From the NCBI RefSeq assembly GCF_900113765.1, contig NZ_FOQO01000006.1:186001-250000 (forward strand): a DNA stretch of 64,000 nt. Reading direction: 5' to 3'. Below the pieces are notes generated by a model, which was not told the origin of the DNA, made no database searches, and saw only the letters and a program-made list of their open reading frames with translations. The stretch is from Parapedobacter indicus (GTDB lineage Bacteria; Bacteroidota; Bacteroidia; Sphingobacteriales; Sphingobacteriaceae). Both the position numbers and the translations under genes were made by a program. Below are positions 7,561 to 16,475 of this stretch, piece after piece; positions within the stretch are counted from its first letter, which is position 1; every line of letters begins with the position of its first letter.

Positions 7561-7806
7561 ATAGCTAAGTTAGTATAGCAATGCAACCAAATCAGGTACA
7601 GGATGTTATGGTTTTGTTAAAAAAACACTTAACGAATAACTCAACCGCTTTACGTTCACATGTTCCGCCAGTCCGACTATGCAAAAATGAAGATACATAT
7701 GGCTATTTCCCACAATCCTACCTATATTTAGCAGCACTAATTGAAAAACGTTAGTCATACAGTTACCGCTTTCGCTCATAAACAAGAATTGAATTAAATA
7801 GATTTC
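7561..7806. other. Divergent intergenic region, no gene seen
   Basis: The region separates the minus-strand sigma-like gene from the plus-strand haem/HEAT protein gene. It is A/T-rich and must hold both promoters, but no TTTG/TANNTTTG pair with normal spacing was found. No ORF, RNA gene or long repeat is evident. Confidence 0.4.
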
Positions 7807-10800
7807 ATGAATAAAACAGTTATTGCAATAGCTGCTGCCATCCTATCATGGAGCTGTGGAAACAAGAAGAGCCCTTTACCTGCCAAGGAAATGGATCCCA
7901 CTCGTGCCGCCGAGTTAGCGGAAACCATCGGAAATCAAATCAATGCAGAACTGGACAGCGGCCTTACCCTGAAACTGTGGGGGGTTGATTCGTTGATCAT
8001 CTCGCCGATCGCGATTGACGTAGACGACCATGGCCGCTTGTTCTACACAACCACCGACCGGCAAAAACACTCTGAATTTGATATCCGAGGTCACCGCGAT
8101 TGGGAAATACCTTCCATCGGCCTGCAAACCGTAGAAGACCGACGGGCATTTTTACGTGACGAACTTTCTCCCGAAAACAGTGCCCGTAATACCTGGCTTG
8201 CCGACCTGAATGACGATGGTTCGCACGATTGGCGCGACCTCACCGTAGAACGGGAAAAAGTATACCGAGTGGAAGATCGCTCGGGAGACGGTGTAGCCGA
8301 CCGTTCGCAATTGGTGGTGGATGATTTCCATGAAGAGGTGACAGACGTTGCAGGAGGCGTTTTTTCGGACGGAGATGACTTATACGTAACCGTTGCTCCT
8401 GACTTATGGAAACTTATCGATAAAAATGGCGATGGCATCCCGGATGAAAAGAAATCCCTGTCACATGGTTATGGGATACACGTCGGCTTTTCCGGCCACG
8501 GCATGTCAGGCATAAAAATGGGACCCGATGGGCGTCTCTACTGGCAAATCGGCGATATCGGTTTTAATGGCACCGGACCTGACGGAAAAAAATGGGAATA
8601 CCCAAACTGTGGTGTCATAGCTCGTGCCAATCCCGACGGCAGCGATTTTGAAGTCTTTGCTTATGGTATCCGGAATACGCATCAATTTGTGTTTGACGAA
8701 TACGGCAACATCATCAGCGAAGATAACGACGGCGACCACCCCGGTGAAAAAGAACGCCTGGTTTATATTGTTAACGGATCGGACGCGGGCTGGCGCAGCA
8801 ATTGGCAATATGGCAAATACCGCGATCCCGACAACAACCCCTATAAGGTGTGGATGGATGAAAAGATGTACCTACCCCGCTTTGAGGGGCAAGCCGCATA
8901 CATTACGCCCTGCATCAGTAATTTTGTGAGCGGCCCTACCGGACTGGTTTACAACCCTGGGACAGCACTTGGTCCCAAATACAAAAACACGTTCTTGATT
9001 GCCGAATTCGTAGGCAGTCCGTCCAATTCGGGGATCCACAGTTTCAAGCTGAAGCCCAAGGGCGCTACCTTTGAATTGGGTGAACACAAAAAGATTCTGG
9101 GCGGTGTATTGGCCACTGGCCTCGATTTTGGCCCAGACGGTTCATTATACGTAGCTGATTGGATCGATGGGTGGGATACACACAACTATGGCCGTATCTG
9201 GAAGATGGACGATGAAAGCGGTGCGTGGGCCGCCATCCGCGAAGAAGTAAAAAATCTATTAGCTACGGACTTCAGCAAAAAGCGCAATACAGAGCTGGGT
9301 GACCTCCTCCGGCATGACGACATGCGTATCCGGCAAAAGGCCCAATTTGCGCTAGTAAAACGAGGCAAAAAGGGATTCAAAATATTCCAACAGGCGCTTA
9401 CCGAGGCCGACCACCAGTTGGCACGTGTGCATGCCATTTGGGGAATCAGTCAACTGGCACGAACGGACGCACAATACGCCAATTCACTACTACCCCTGCT
9501 CAAGGATGCAGACCCGGAAATACGAGCCCAAGCTGCCAAGTGGTTGGGGGACATCCGCTATAAAGAAGCGGGAAATGAGCTGTTGCCGTTATTGAAAGAT
9601 ACCAATAGCCGAGCCCGCTTTTTTGCGGCAGAAGCCCTGGGACGGATCCAATACGAACCCGCCATTTCGCCAATCATTGCCATGTTGGAGGCAAATAACG
9701 ATGCCGATGCCTTTCTGCGCCACGCAGGTACGCTGGCACTGGCACGGATCGGCAAACCGGAACCCATCGTCGCGTTAGCGAATAGCCCCTCACGAGCGCT
9801 GCGTATTGCCGCTGTCGTCGCCTTACGGCGCATGGAGGATTCGGGTGTTGCCCACTTTCTTGACGATTCCGATGAGTTCGTCGTAACGGAAGCCGCCCGC
9901 GCAATTAATGACGATTTGTCAATCAAAGATGCTTTGCCCGCGCTCGCTAATTTACTGGGCACAACCTCCTATACCAACGAGGCGCTGATCCGAAGAGTGA
10001 TCAATGCCAATCTCCGGGTAGGCCAACCGGACAATTTACAACGCCTTATCCAATATGTGCAAGGAAGCAGCCATCCTGCACCGATGCGCACGGAAGCGTT
10101 GGACGCCATTAGCACCTGGGCAAAACCTTCTGTGGTAGATCGTGTAGATGGCCGTTACCGAGGTCCCGTTGAGCGGAATGTGAATGAATTAAGGGCACAA
10201 AATGCCGATTTCTTCATCCACCTACTCAACGATCGAGAATTAACCGTCAGGCTGAGTGCCGCCAAGGCGATCGGCAAACTCCAAATCAGCCAAGCAGCCG
10301 ATAAACTGGCGACGGGCCTGAAGCAAGATCGGGCAGCCGCCATGCGCGTGGAATGCCTAAAAGCACTTGTAGCACTCGAAGCGCCACAGCAGGAACAGGC
10401 GATTAAACGGGCGCTCGCCGACCGCGAAAAATCGGTACGGGTGGCAGGCCTTGATTTATTGGAAAATATGACGATCCCTAAACCTATAATGGTCGATTTA
10501 CTGACCAACGTCATCGCTACTAAAACAACGGAAGAAAAGCAGGCTGCGATCATCACCTTGGGTAAAATGCCACTTGAAAACTCCCAAGTCACGTTCAGCA
10601 GCTTATTGGATCAAATGGAAAAAGGCCGACTACGCAGCGATGTTTATTTGGAGTTAGGTGAAGCGATAGACAGTACGCACTCCGAAGCGCTGATCGCGCG
10701 CTACGATTCTATTGGTCAGCATTTCTCTCCCGATGAGTTGCTGGCGTCCTATGCAAGCAGTTTACAGGGCGGCAATCCGGATAGAGGACGGCGGATTTTT

Positions 10801-11193
10801 TTCCAGCACTCGCAAGCGCAGTGCATGAAATGTCATTCATACGACGATCGCGGTGGCAATGCAGGTCCGCGCCTCAACGGGGTTGCCAACCGGCTAACAC
10901 ATGAACAGCTGCTTGAATCCATAATCGATCCCAGCCGTCGCATTGCACCGGGATTTGGTGTAGTTATACTGGAACTGAAAAACGGACAAACCCTATCCGG
11001 TATCTTCCAGGGCGAGGATGAGCGCGGCGTAAAGATCAGGAAAGGACAGGAGTCCGATCAGCTAATCCCCCAAAGTCAAATCCAAAAGAAAACATTTTCA
11101 CCGTCGAGTATGCTCGATATGAAAACCATTCTTTCCAAACGTGAGATCCGCGATGTGGTAAGCTTTTTGGCTACGTTGACAACAGATGATTAA
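7807..11193 (+). CDS. Dehydrogenase-like lipoprotein: beta-propeller, HEAT repeats, C-terminal cytochrome c
   Basis: The product has 1128 aa. A lipoprotein-like signal ends SWSC (Cys about 17). An N-terminal six-bladed propeller-like region (about 40-470) resembles sorbosone/glucose-dehydrogenase-type domains, with DDHGRL, LNDDGSHDW, GPDGRLYW, GPDGSLYVADW. HEAT repeats fill about 490-970 (LLRHDDMRIRQKAQFALV; LLKDADPEIRAQAAKWLG). The C-terminal haem domain has CMKCH at about 1007 and ends GVVILELKNGQTLSGIF. This follows the planctomycete/verrucomicrobial membrane-bound dehydrogenase plus haem-binding plan. It probably sits in the envelope and passes electrons from an unknown, perhaps sugar, substrate. 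It has its own unit closed by a terminator. Confidence 0.8.
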   Translation: MNKTVIAIAAAILSWSCGNKKSPLPAKEMDPTRAAELAETIGNQINAELDSGLTLKLWGVDSLIISPIAIDVDDHGRLFYTTTDRQKHSEFDIRGHRDWEIPSIGLQTVEDRRAFLRDELSPENSARNTWLADLNDDGSHDWRDLTVEREKVYRVEDRSGDGVADRSQLVVDDFHEEVTDVAGGVFSDGDDLYVTVAPDLWKLIDKNGDGIPDEKKSLSHGYGIHVGFSGHGMSGIKMGPDGRLYWQIGDIGFNGTGPDGKKWEYPNCGVIARANPDGSDFEVFAYGIRNTHQFVFDEYGNIISEDNDGDHPGEKERLVYIVNGSDAGWRSNWQYGKYRDPDNNPYKVWMDEKMYLPRFEGQAAYITPCISNFVSGPTGLVYNPGTALGPKYKNTFLIAEFVGSPSNSGIHSFKLKPKGATFELGEHKKILGGVLATGLDFGPDGSLYVADWIDGWDTHNYGRIWKMDDESGAWAAIREEVKNLLATDFSKKRNTELGDLLRHDDMRIRQKAQFALVKRGKKGFKIFQQALTEADHQLARVHAIWGISQLARTDAQYANSLLPLLKDADPEIRAQAAKWLGDIRYKEAGNELLPLLKDTNSRARFFAAEALGRIQYEPAISPIIAMLEANNDADAFLRHAGTLALARIGKPEPIVALANSPSRALRIAAVVALRRMEDSGVAHFLDDSDEFVVTEAARAINDDLSIKDALPALANLLGTTSYTNEALIRRVINANLRVGQPDNLQRLIQYVQGSSHPAPMRTEALDAISTWAKPSVVDRVDGRYRGPVERNVNELRAQNADFFIHLLNDRELTVRLSAAKAIGKLQISQAADKLATGLKQDRAAAMRVECLKALVALEAPQQEQAIKRALADREKSVRVAGLDLLENMTIPKPIMVDLLTNVIATKTTEEKQAAIITLGKMPLENSQVTFSSLLDQMEKGRLRSDVYLELGEAIDSTHSEALIARYDSIGQHFSPDELLASYASSLQGGNPDRGRRIFFQHSQAQCMKCHSYDDRGGNAGPRLNGVANRLTHEQLLESIIDPSRRIAPGFGVVILELKNGQTLSGIFQGEDERGVKIRKGQESDQLIPQSQIQKKTFSPSSMLDMKTILSKREIRDVVSFLATLTTDD

Positions 11194-11200
11194 CATAAAA

Positions 11201-11229
11201 ATGCTGCACCGACAAAAACGGTGCAGCAT
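11201..11229. terminator. Bidirectional terminator between convergent genes
   Basis: A perfect 11-bp stem (ATGCTGCACCG / CGGTGCAGCAT) with a 7-nt loop lies 8 nt after the haem/HEAT gene stop and 21 nt from the convergent gene's stop. An A-run precedes it on the plus strand (a U-run for minus-strand transcripts). It probably serves both genes. Confidence 0.75.
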
Positions 11230-11249
11230 CTATAACCATTAAAGTGCAA

Positions 11250-11939
11250 TTAATTCGCGTAACGAATTCCGGCTTTACTTTCTTTTCCTTTGATTTTCCC
11301 GGTTTTCAACAAGTGATTCAACCGGAAAGCTACTACTTTTCTGAGTTTAGAGAGTCCATAATCGGGCTCCAAACCATTGAGGTACTCGATCAATTCCTCT
11401 TTGGTGCTATTGCGTTTTTGACCCAATGCATAACGGATTTTTTCGTCCATTGTACCACTTGGTTCGAAAGTTGAAGGGATTGGCTTTTTTTCTTCGTCCA
11501 CAACCGCGGGAACTGTCGTCACGGCGGATGCGCTCGCCGGCTTATCTGCAACACGTGGTTTACGGACGCTGCTAACGGGTTGCTTTTCTGTCTCCAGCAC
11601 GTCCGCAGTACCGGAAGCAGTCGGAACAGTTTTTCTTGAACGGGTTCGCTTGCTTTTAACGACCTTTGGTGGAGCAGGTTGGCTAGCAGCAGATTCAACC
11701 GGAGCAGGCTCAGAAACGCCCTTAACGCCTTCAATAGCTTCAGCTACCTTTTTCCGGATCGCCTTTACGGCCTTTTCCAGCTTCTTTTTATTCTTACTTT
11801 TGCCCTTCTTACCAGACGGCTTTTCATCGATATCAATCGAATTCAATACCTTTTCAACCTGCTCCAATTCCTTCTTTAACGACTTTTTTCGCTCTCGCAA
11901 GTAGGTAAGTATTTCGCTGTTTGAAACTTTTGACTTCAT
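11250..11939 (-). CDS. Basic coiled-coil protein of unknown function
   Basis: The product has 229 aa. An N-terminal coiled coil (about 1-40, YLRERKKSLKKELEQVEKVL) is followed by a Lys-rich stretch (40-75), a low-complexity Pro/Ala/Ser/Val linker with basic clusters such as KSKRTRSRK (75-165), and a compact C-terminal helical domain (about 168-229, MDEKIRYALGQKRNSTKEELIEYLNGL) resembling a small winged helix. High charge and linker composition suggest DNA or RNA binding, but no family is recognised. A copy of the intergenic repeat element lies 21 nt upstream of its ATG, and the pgl stop is 150 nt upstream. Confidence 0.6.
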   Translation of the reverse strand: MKSKVSNSEILTYLRERKKSLKKELEQVEKVLNSIDIDEKPSGKKGKSKNKKKLEKAVKAIRKKVAEAIEGVKGVSEPAPVESAASQPAPPKVVKSKRTRSRKTVPTASGTADVLETEKQPVSSVRKPRVADKPASASAVTTVPAVVDEEKKPIPSTFEPSGTMDEKIRYALGQKRNSTKEELIEYLNGLEPDYGLSKLRKVVAFRLNHLLKTGKIKGKESKAGIRYAN

Positions 11940-11960
11940 AAGAATATAATCTGTTCTTTA

Positions 11961-12027
11961 GTGGCCTCATGGAACCTGCATTTTCATCGCCTTATGCAGT
12001 AGGCGCTGACATGGCAGGTTTCGCCAT
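11961..12027 (-). repeat. Intergenic inverted-repeat element, copy 1
   Basis: Outer arms AACCTGC (11973-11979) and GCAGGTT (12014-12020) enclose an inner GGCG/CGCC pair. The element is shared with 14441-14565 and 25521-25585, always between two minus-strand genes, in the same orientation, with the arm 31-34 nt from the next start codon. Read on the minus strand it contains a tiny frame, MAKPAMSAPTA. Confidence 0.75.
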
Positions 12028-12089
12028 GTTATTTTCAATTGCTTTTTTCAAAAGTATTCATTTTTAACCAAATAACAAACCTTCAACCG

Positions 12090-12806
12090 CTAAATCCTTG
12101 CCGCTGCGGCTTCATCCACGAACCAGGTAATCCGACCGTCTGCAGTAGGAAGGAGTTGAGCGGGATACTGTTCCGCATTGCGCTCACCCTGTAAAACTTC
12201 ATATAACGCATCTGCTTTATTTGCTCCATAGGCGATGACAGCAATCTGTTTTGCTTGATTGATCAACGGTACCGTGAGTGTGATGCGATACATATCCTGT
12301 GCATGGAGGTAATAAGCCGCTACCCATTTGTCGTATTCATGTAATACCCCTGTATGTGGAAACCAAGATGCGGTGTGTCCATCGGCCCCCATACCCAACA
12401 AAATCAGGTCAAAGCGTCCTTCGGGGTCGAGATGAAGATGTAATGATTGCTCATATTTCCGTGCAAATTCATCCGGAGAGGCTCCATCGCCCCACATCGG
12501 AAAGATCTGGTGTTGAGGAACCGGGACATGCGACAGCAGTGTCTCAAAAGTCATCCGCGCATTACTCCGCTCGTCATCGAGTGGTACCCACCGCTCGTCG
12601 CCCCAAAAAATATATACCTGCTCCCACTGTACTTCATCACGGTAAGGCGACGAAGCCAACAACCTGTATAAGCCGACGGGAGAAGTCCCTCCGGTAAGGG
12701 CTACGGTAAAACGCCCCTTTGCTGCAATGGCGGCCTTAGCGGCCGTTATAAATAGTTTTGCAGCTTCAGTATTCAGTTGCTGCAAATCATCGAATTTTCT
12801 AACCAT
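12090..12806 (-). CDS. pgl: 6-phosphogluconolactonase
   Basis: The product has 238 aa, full length for the DevB/SOL family. Diagnostic segments are VALTGGTSPVGLYRLL, VYIFWGDERWVPLDDERSNA (the WGDER signature) and ILLGMGADGHTASWFP. It hydrolyses 6-phosphogluconolactone to 6-phosphogluconate in the cytoplasm, step two of the oxidative pentose-phosphate path. It lies directly downstream of zwf, separated by 110 nt holding a repeat. Confidence 0.95.
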   Translation of the reverse strand: MVRKFDDLQQLNTEAAKLFITAAKAAIAAKGRFTVALTGGTSPVGLYRLLASSPYRDEVQWEQVYIFWGDERWVPLDDERSNARMTFETLLSHVPVPQHQIFPMWGDGASPDEFARKYEQSLHLHLDPEGRFDLILLGMGADGHTASWFPHTGVLHEYDKWVAAYYLHAQDMYRITLTVPLINQAKQIAVIAYGANKADALYEVLQGERNAEQYPAQLLPTADGRITWFVDEAAAARI

Positions 12807-12828
12807 TTTTTCTCTTTTTCAAAATTGT

Positions 12829-12888
12829 AAAGCTGCGGAGCCGCTTATCTCGAAACTGCGAATCGCAAAATTGTGAAACCGCAGCTTT
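12829..12888. repeat. Long-loop inverted repeat between zwf and pgl
   Basis: AAAGCTGCGG (12829-12838) and CCGCAGCTTT (12879-12888) are perfectly complementary. Each is preceded by a CAAAATTGT(A/G)AA segment, so the unit contains both direct and inverted repeats, and the tail repeats TTTGCGACT/GCGACTTTGC. It looks like a repetitive intergenic element, not a terminator. Confidence 0.5.
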
Positions 12889-12916
12889 GCGACTCAGCGA
12901 CTTTGCAGCCATTTGT

Positions 12917-14419
12917 CTACGTATGCAGATTCAATGCCCAAATATGTCCTTGACGGGCAATCAAAGCCTCAGCACTTTCGGGCCCCCAAGCTCCCGCAGC
13001 ATAATTGGGGAAATCCAGTGAGTCCCTGCTCTCCCAGGTTTCCAATATAGGGGTAATCACATCCCATGCTTCTTCCACCTGATCCGACCGCATGTACAGG
13101 GTGGTGTCGCCCCGCATCGCATCCAATAGAAGCGTCTCGTAAGCTTCCGGTGTCTGAGTCGAACAGGTATCGTAGTTAAATACCATTTCCGCCGGGTTGA
13201 GACTCATCTCCAAGCCTTGCTTTTTAGCCGTAAATCGCAGCCGGATATCCATGGTTGGCTGGATGTTAATGGTCAGCCGATTGGGCATGAGATTACCCGC
13301 TTGCGACGATGAAAAGGTCGAATGCGGCACCGGACGGAACTGGATCGTAATGGACGAAGTTTTTTCCTGCATACGTTTGCCGGTACGCAGGTAGAAGGGC
13401 ACACCCTGCCAGCGCCAATTGTCTATGTAAAGCTGTACTGCCGCATACGTTTCTACGTTTGAATTGGGATTAACTCCGGCTTCCTCACGGTAACCCGGTA
13501 CTTTCTTTCCGTTTATCCAACCCGGACCGTATTGTCCCCGTACAGCGTATTTATGCACCTCTTCGTGCCGTAATCGACGAATAGCGCGCATTACATCCAC
13601 CTTTCGGTTACGTATCTCTTCTGCTTGAAACGAAATAGGTGGCTCCATCGCGACCATACATAACACCTGCAACAGGTGATTCTGAATCATATCCCGCAAC
13701 GCACCGGAGTTTTCAAAATAGCTTCCTCGGTCTTCCACACCCACCTGCTCTGCTACAGTTATCTGGATATAGTCGATATAATTGCGGTTCCATAGCGGTT
13801 CGAAAAGCGCGTTCGCAAAGCGGAAAGCGAGAATATTCTGGACGGTTTCTTTACCCAGGTAGTGATCGATGCGATAGATCTGTTCCTCCTGGAATGTATT
13901 GCCCAACAGCTGGTTGAGGGCCACAGCGGTCTGCTTGTTGTATCCAAATGGCTTTTCGACCACAATCCGGTCGGATGCCGGTACATTAGCCAATTTATGC
14001 TTGCTGATGTTGACGGTGGCCGCCTCGATGAATTGCGGGGCAATGGACAGGTAAAACAAGCGGTTGGCCCGTATGCCCCATTCCTTATCAAAAGCATCCA
14101 GTTTTGCTGCCAACCCTTTGTAGGCCGCCTCGTCGTTAATGTTCGACTCAAAGTACGAAATGGCGGGCATAAACGTAGTCCATTGCGCGTCATCGGGTTT
14201 TCCCTTGCGGGAAAATTCGACCAGTCCTTCGTATAGGTGTTCCCGATAGTCTTCGTTGCTCAGCTTGGTCCTGCCGAGTCCAATGACAGCGAACTTCTCA
14301 GGCATCCATCCGTCAATATATAAATTGTAAAAAGCGGGTATCAGTTTTCGCTTGGTAAGATCTCCTGTTCCACCGAAAATCACGATAATCGTGGGGGATA
14401 GTTTTCTACTTGATTTCAT
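12917..14419 (-). CDS. zwf: Glucose-6-phosphate 1-dehydrogenase
   Basis: The product has about 500 aa, the usual length. The NADP-binding motif [20 protein letters not shown] is at the N-terminus, VEKPFGYN follows, and the active-site signature [14 protein letters not shown] lies at about residue 185. It oxidises glucose 6-phosphate to 6-phosphogluconolactone in the cytoplasm. The ATG at 14419 is preferred over the preceding TTG. Neighbours are rpiB upstream and pgl downstream; a gnd gene, often in this cluster, is absent from the window. The second copy of the intergenic repeat element sits just upstream. Confidence 0.97.
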   Translation of the reverse strand: MKSSRKLSPTIIVIFGGTGDLTKRKLIPAFYNLYIDGWMPEKFAVIGLGRTKLSNEDYREHLYEGLVEFSRKGKPDDAQWTTFMPAISYFESNINDEAAYKGLAAKLDAFDKEWGIRANRLFYLSIAPQFIEAATVNISKHKLANVPASDRIVVEKPFGYNKQTAVALNQLLGNTFQEEQIYRIDHYLGKETVQNILAFRFANALFEPLWNRNYIDYIQITVAEQVGVEDRGSYFENSGALRDMIQNHLLQVLCMVAMEPPISFQAEEIRNRKVDVMRAIRRLRHEEVHKYAVRGQYGPGWINGKKVPGYREEAGVNPNSNVETYAAVQLYIDNWRWQGVPFYLRTGKRMQEKTSSITIQFRPVPHSTFSSSQAGNLMPNRLTINIQPTMDIRLRFTAKKQGLEMSLNPAEMVFNYDTCSTQTPEAYETLLLDAMRGDTTLYMRSDQVEEAWDVITPILETWESRDSLDFPNYAAGAWGPESAEALIARQGHIWALNLHT

Positions 14420-14440
14420 CAAAATATATATATTGTTTTT

Positions 14441-14565
14441 AGTGGTCTGATGGAACCTGCATTTTCATCAACACTCTTACTTTTAGCGGTGATGAAGCTC
14501 GCTCGCCTGGGGCTTTGCGGGTTTCATCGCTTTCTTTATGAGGCATTGACATAGCAGGTTTCATT
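14441..14565 (-). repeat. Intergenic inverted-repeat element, copy 2 (long form)
   Basis: Arms AACCTGC (14454-14460) and GCAGGTT (14554-14560) are identical to the other copies, but the core is about 58 bp longer and holds its own GATGAA/TTCATC hairpin. On the minus strand a continuous 41-codon frame starts MKPAMSMPHKESDE and ends MKMQVPSDH, spanning the whole element. Confidence 0.7.
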
Positions 14566-14607
14566 TTTTGGTTTAACATATTTTTTACTTCACTTTACCG
14601 CTTTCCC

Positions 14608-15069
14608 TTATTGACCGGAGCGATTTTCCAAGGCGATCACTTTTTGCAGGCGCCGCTCGAAACGCTCGCCTCCGTCATAGTTGGCGCGCAGGAAAGCAGT
14701 CACCAATTCCCAGATCAGCATCGGCCCAACGACACGCCCACCGATGCAGATTAGGTTCATATCATCGTGCTCCACCCCTTGGTGGGCCGAATAGGTATCG
14801 GTGATCAACGCGGCGCGCACACCGGGTATTTTGTTGGCTGCAATGGATACACCTACGCCACTGCCGCATACAGCGATACCGCGATTTACCTCTTTTTTAG
14901 CTATCGCGTTCGCCAGCGGCACAACAATATCCGGATAATCATCCGCCGGATCATAATCCAACGCCCCGTAGTCATGCACATCGTAGCCCGCTTCGGTAAG
15001 CCGAAGGACTAAATCACGCTTATGATCAAAGCCGGCATGATCGGCTGCAACACCTATTTTCAGCGCCAT
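14608..15069 (-). CDS. rpiB: Ribose-5-phosphate isomerase B
   Basis: The product has 153 aa, full length for RpiB/LacAB. GVAADHAGFDHK opens the protein. The catalytic Cys is in GIAVCGSGVGVSIAANK, and SAHQGVEHDDMNLICIGGRVVG closes the active site. It interconverts ribose and ribulose 5-phosphate in the cytoplasm. It is the first gene of rpiB-zwf-pgl. A strong stem-loop at 15092-15124 precedes it and probably separates it from the glycan locus upstream. Confidence 0.95.
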   Translation of the reverse strand: MALKIGVAADHAGFDHKRDLVLRLTEAGYDVHDYGALDYDPADDYPDIVVPLANAIAKKEVNRGIAVCGSGVGVSIAANKIPGVRAALITDTYSAHQGVEHDDMNLICIGGRVVGPMLIWELVTAFLRANYDGGERFERRLQKVIALENRSGQ

Positions 15070-15091
15070 ATATCGACTAATTAGTAACTCG

Positions 15092-15124
15092 CCGCCCTAA
15101 AATCGAATACCGAATTTAGGGCGG
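15092..15124 (-). terminator. Stem-loop between the glycan operon and rpiB
   Basis: A perfect 10-bp G/C-rich stem (CCGCCCTAAA / TTTAGGGCGG) with a 13-nt loop lies 75 nt after the last glycan gene's stop and 23 nt before the rpiB ATG. No clear U-run follows, so it may be a terminator of the U-less kind or an RNA stability element. Confidence 0.45.
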
Positions 15125-15198
15125 GTCAAGTTAGCCAAAAAATCCATATGCTGCCTAACTGTTGTGTCAAAAATTGAAAAGGAAGGCCAAAGCAGTAC

Positions 15199-16464
15199 TT
15201 ACCGGTGAGGCCGCTTGGCTCCGTATCCCGAGTTTCCATGAAACCAAGCCGCAGCCTGACCAGCCAACCAAAGGTAATGATCAGTAGGAAGATCGTCTTC
15301 AATACCAACGAATCGAAGGCCGTCATCGCCGTTAAGGGGTGTGTCCTTTTCATTGGCGGTCTTAAAAATAGCCGTACCTTCGTCAATCTCATCAAACATC
15401 GCGATATACAACGATTTAGCTCCGGCTTGTTTAGCTGCAACCACTTGTTGCCAGAAAAAATCACCTTTCAGACGGGGAATCTGATGGTATATCGTTGGAT
15501 CGTGGCGCATATTGCCCCAGCTGAATCCGGCAAAAACCAGCGGCACGTAATCCACACCATTGGCAGCGCACCAGGCAACATCCGCCACCACCACCGACGG
15601 ATCAAAGGTTTTGCTGTTGTAGCGGCCTACGGCCCAGGGCATGACGACGTCTACTTTCTTGATGAGCGCATGCAACGCTTCCGAAGGCTCGGTATCGCGG
15701 CCCAGGTTACTCCAATAATACGGTACGCCAAGCATGACGGATACCGAATGTTCGGGCGATTTTAACCGCTCAATCAACCGATCCGCATCCGCGATGGTGT
15801 ACCGCCGACGGTCGTTGAACCCGACTCCCCAGATGGACATCATGGGCCGACCATTATGCCACAGGTAAGTGGGGTTTACCACAGGGTCGGTCAGCTTAAA
15901 CGTTGCTACCAGTTCTTTCCAGTCGGCTTCTACCAAGGCAATGTCTTCGCTGCGGCAGCCGCTCAGGTCATACATCACACTGATGGCCCTGCCGTATTTC
16001 TTGGCGGCTTTCAGCGCACTCTGGAGCACCTTATTAAAATGCCGCTTACCCGAAGCGCTTTTAATTTCGGCTACAAAGCGCTGCATATGAACTCCGTCAA
16101 TACCATACTCCTTCATCCATTTGAAATGGAGGTCTACGCTTTCTTTGTCGTAGGCACTGTATAAGTATGCATCGCTGCCATCCGCAAACGTAAACGGCGA
16201 CTTGTACTTTTTCTTGTATTCACGCATATCGGGCCAAAAATCCACGCTGCTGACTCCCGGTTCAAAAGCGCCGCCCCGCCCCCGGTAGTGATACCATCCC
16301 CGGTGGGAGTCATCTCCCTCAGCGGCAAACCATCCCTGGTAACCGGCCATCACCAAGCCAGTATACGACGGATAGACGGGTTTTGCTTTGTTTATAGTTT
16401 TGGCTGCCAGCACAGGTAAGACACACAAAAGCACCAGCACAGAGGCAATACATTTCTTCTTCAT
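15199..16464 (-). CDS. Secreted GH99/GH71-like glycosidase, paralogue 1
   Basis: The product has 421 aa with a signal peptide (cleavage near LPVLAA). The mature protein is a single (beta/alpha)8-type domain beginning YTGLVMAGYQGWFAAEGDDS. Conserved blocks are SVDLHFKWMKEYGIDGVHMQRF, ISVMYDLSG, PMMSIWGVGFNDRR, PWAVGRY and AMFDEIDEGTAIFK. The last carries a Glu-x-x-Glu pair like the catalytic pair of GH99 endo-alpha-mannosidases. It belongs to the Bacteroidota GH99/GH71-like group often annotated as xylosidase/arabinosidase. Its ATG follows the previous stop by 11 nt. Two further paralogues lie at 21306 and 56214. The actual bond cleaved is unproven. Confidence 0.75.
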   Translation of the reverse strand: MKKKCIASVLVLLCVLPVLAAKTINKAKPVYPSYTGLVMAGYQGWFAAEGDDSHRGWYHYRGRGGAFEPGVSSVDFWPDMREYKKKYKSPFTFADGSDAYLYSAYDKESVDLHFKWMKEYGIDGVHMQRFVAEIKSASGKRHFNKVLQSALKAAKKYGRAISVMYDLSGCRSEDIALVEADWKELVATFKLTDPVVNPTYLWHNGRPMMSIWGVGFNDRRRYTIADADRLIERLKSPEHSVSVMLGVPYYWSNLGRDTEPSEALHALIKKVDVVMPWAVGRYNSKTFDPSVVVADVAWCAANGVDYVPLVFAGFSWGNMRHDPTIYHQIPRLKGDFFWQQVVAAKQAGAKSLYIAMFDEIDEGTAIFKTANEKDTPLNGDDGLRFVGIEDDLPTDHYLWLAGQAAAWFHGNSGYGAKRPHR

Positions 16465-16475
16465 GTTATTTTTAG

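Noticed and set aside
14441..14565. 41-codon frame across repeat element copy 2 as a real gene
   Set aside because: The other two copies stop after 10-11 codons; the frame comes from the repeat itself. It is kept only as part of the repeat observation.
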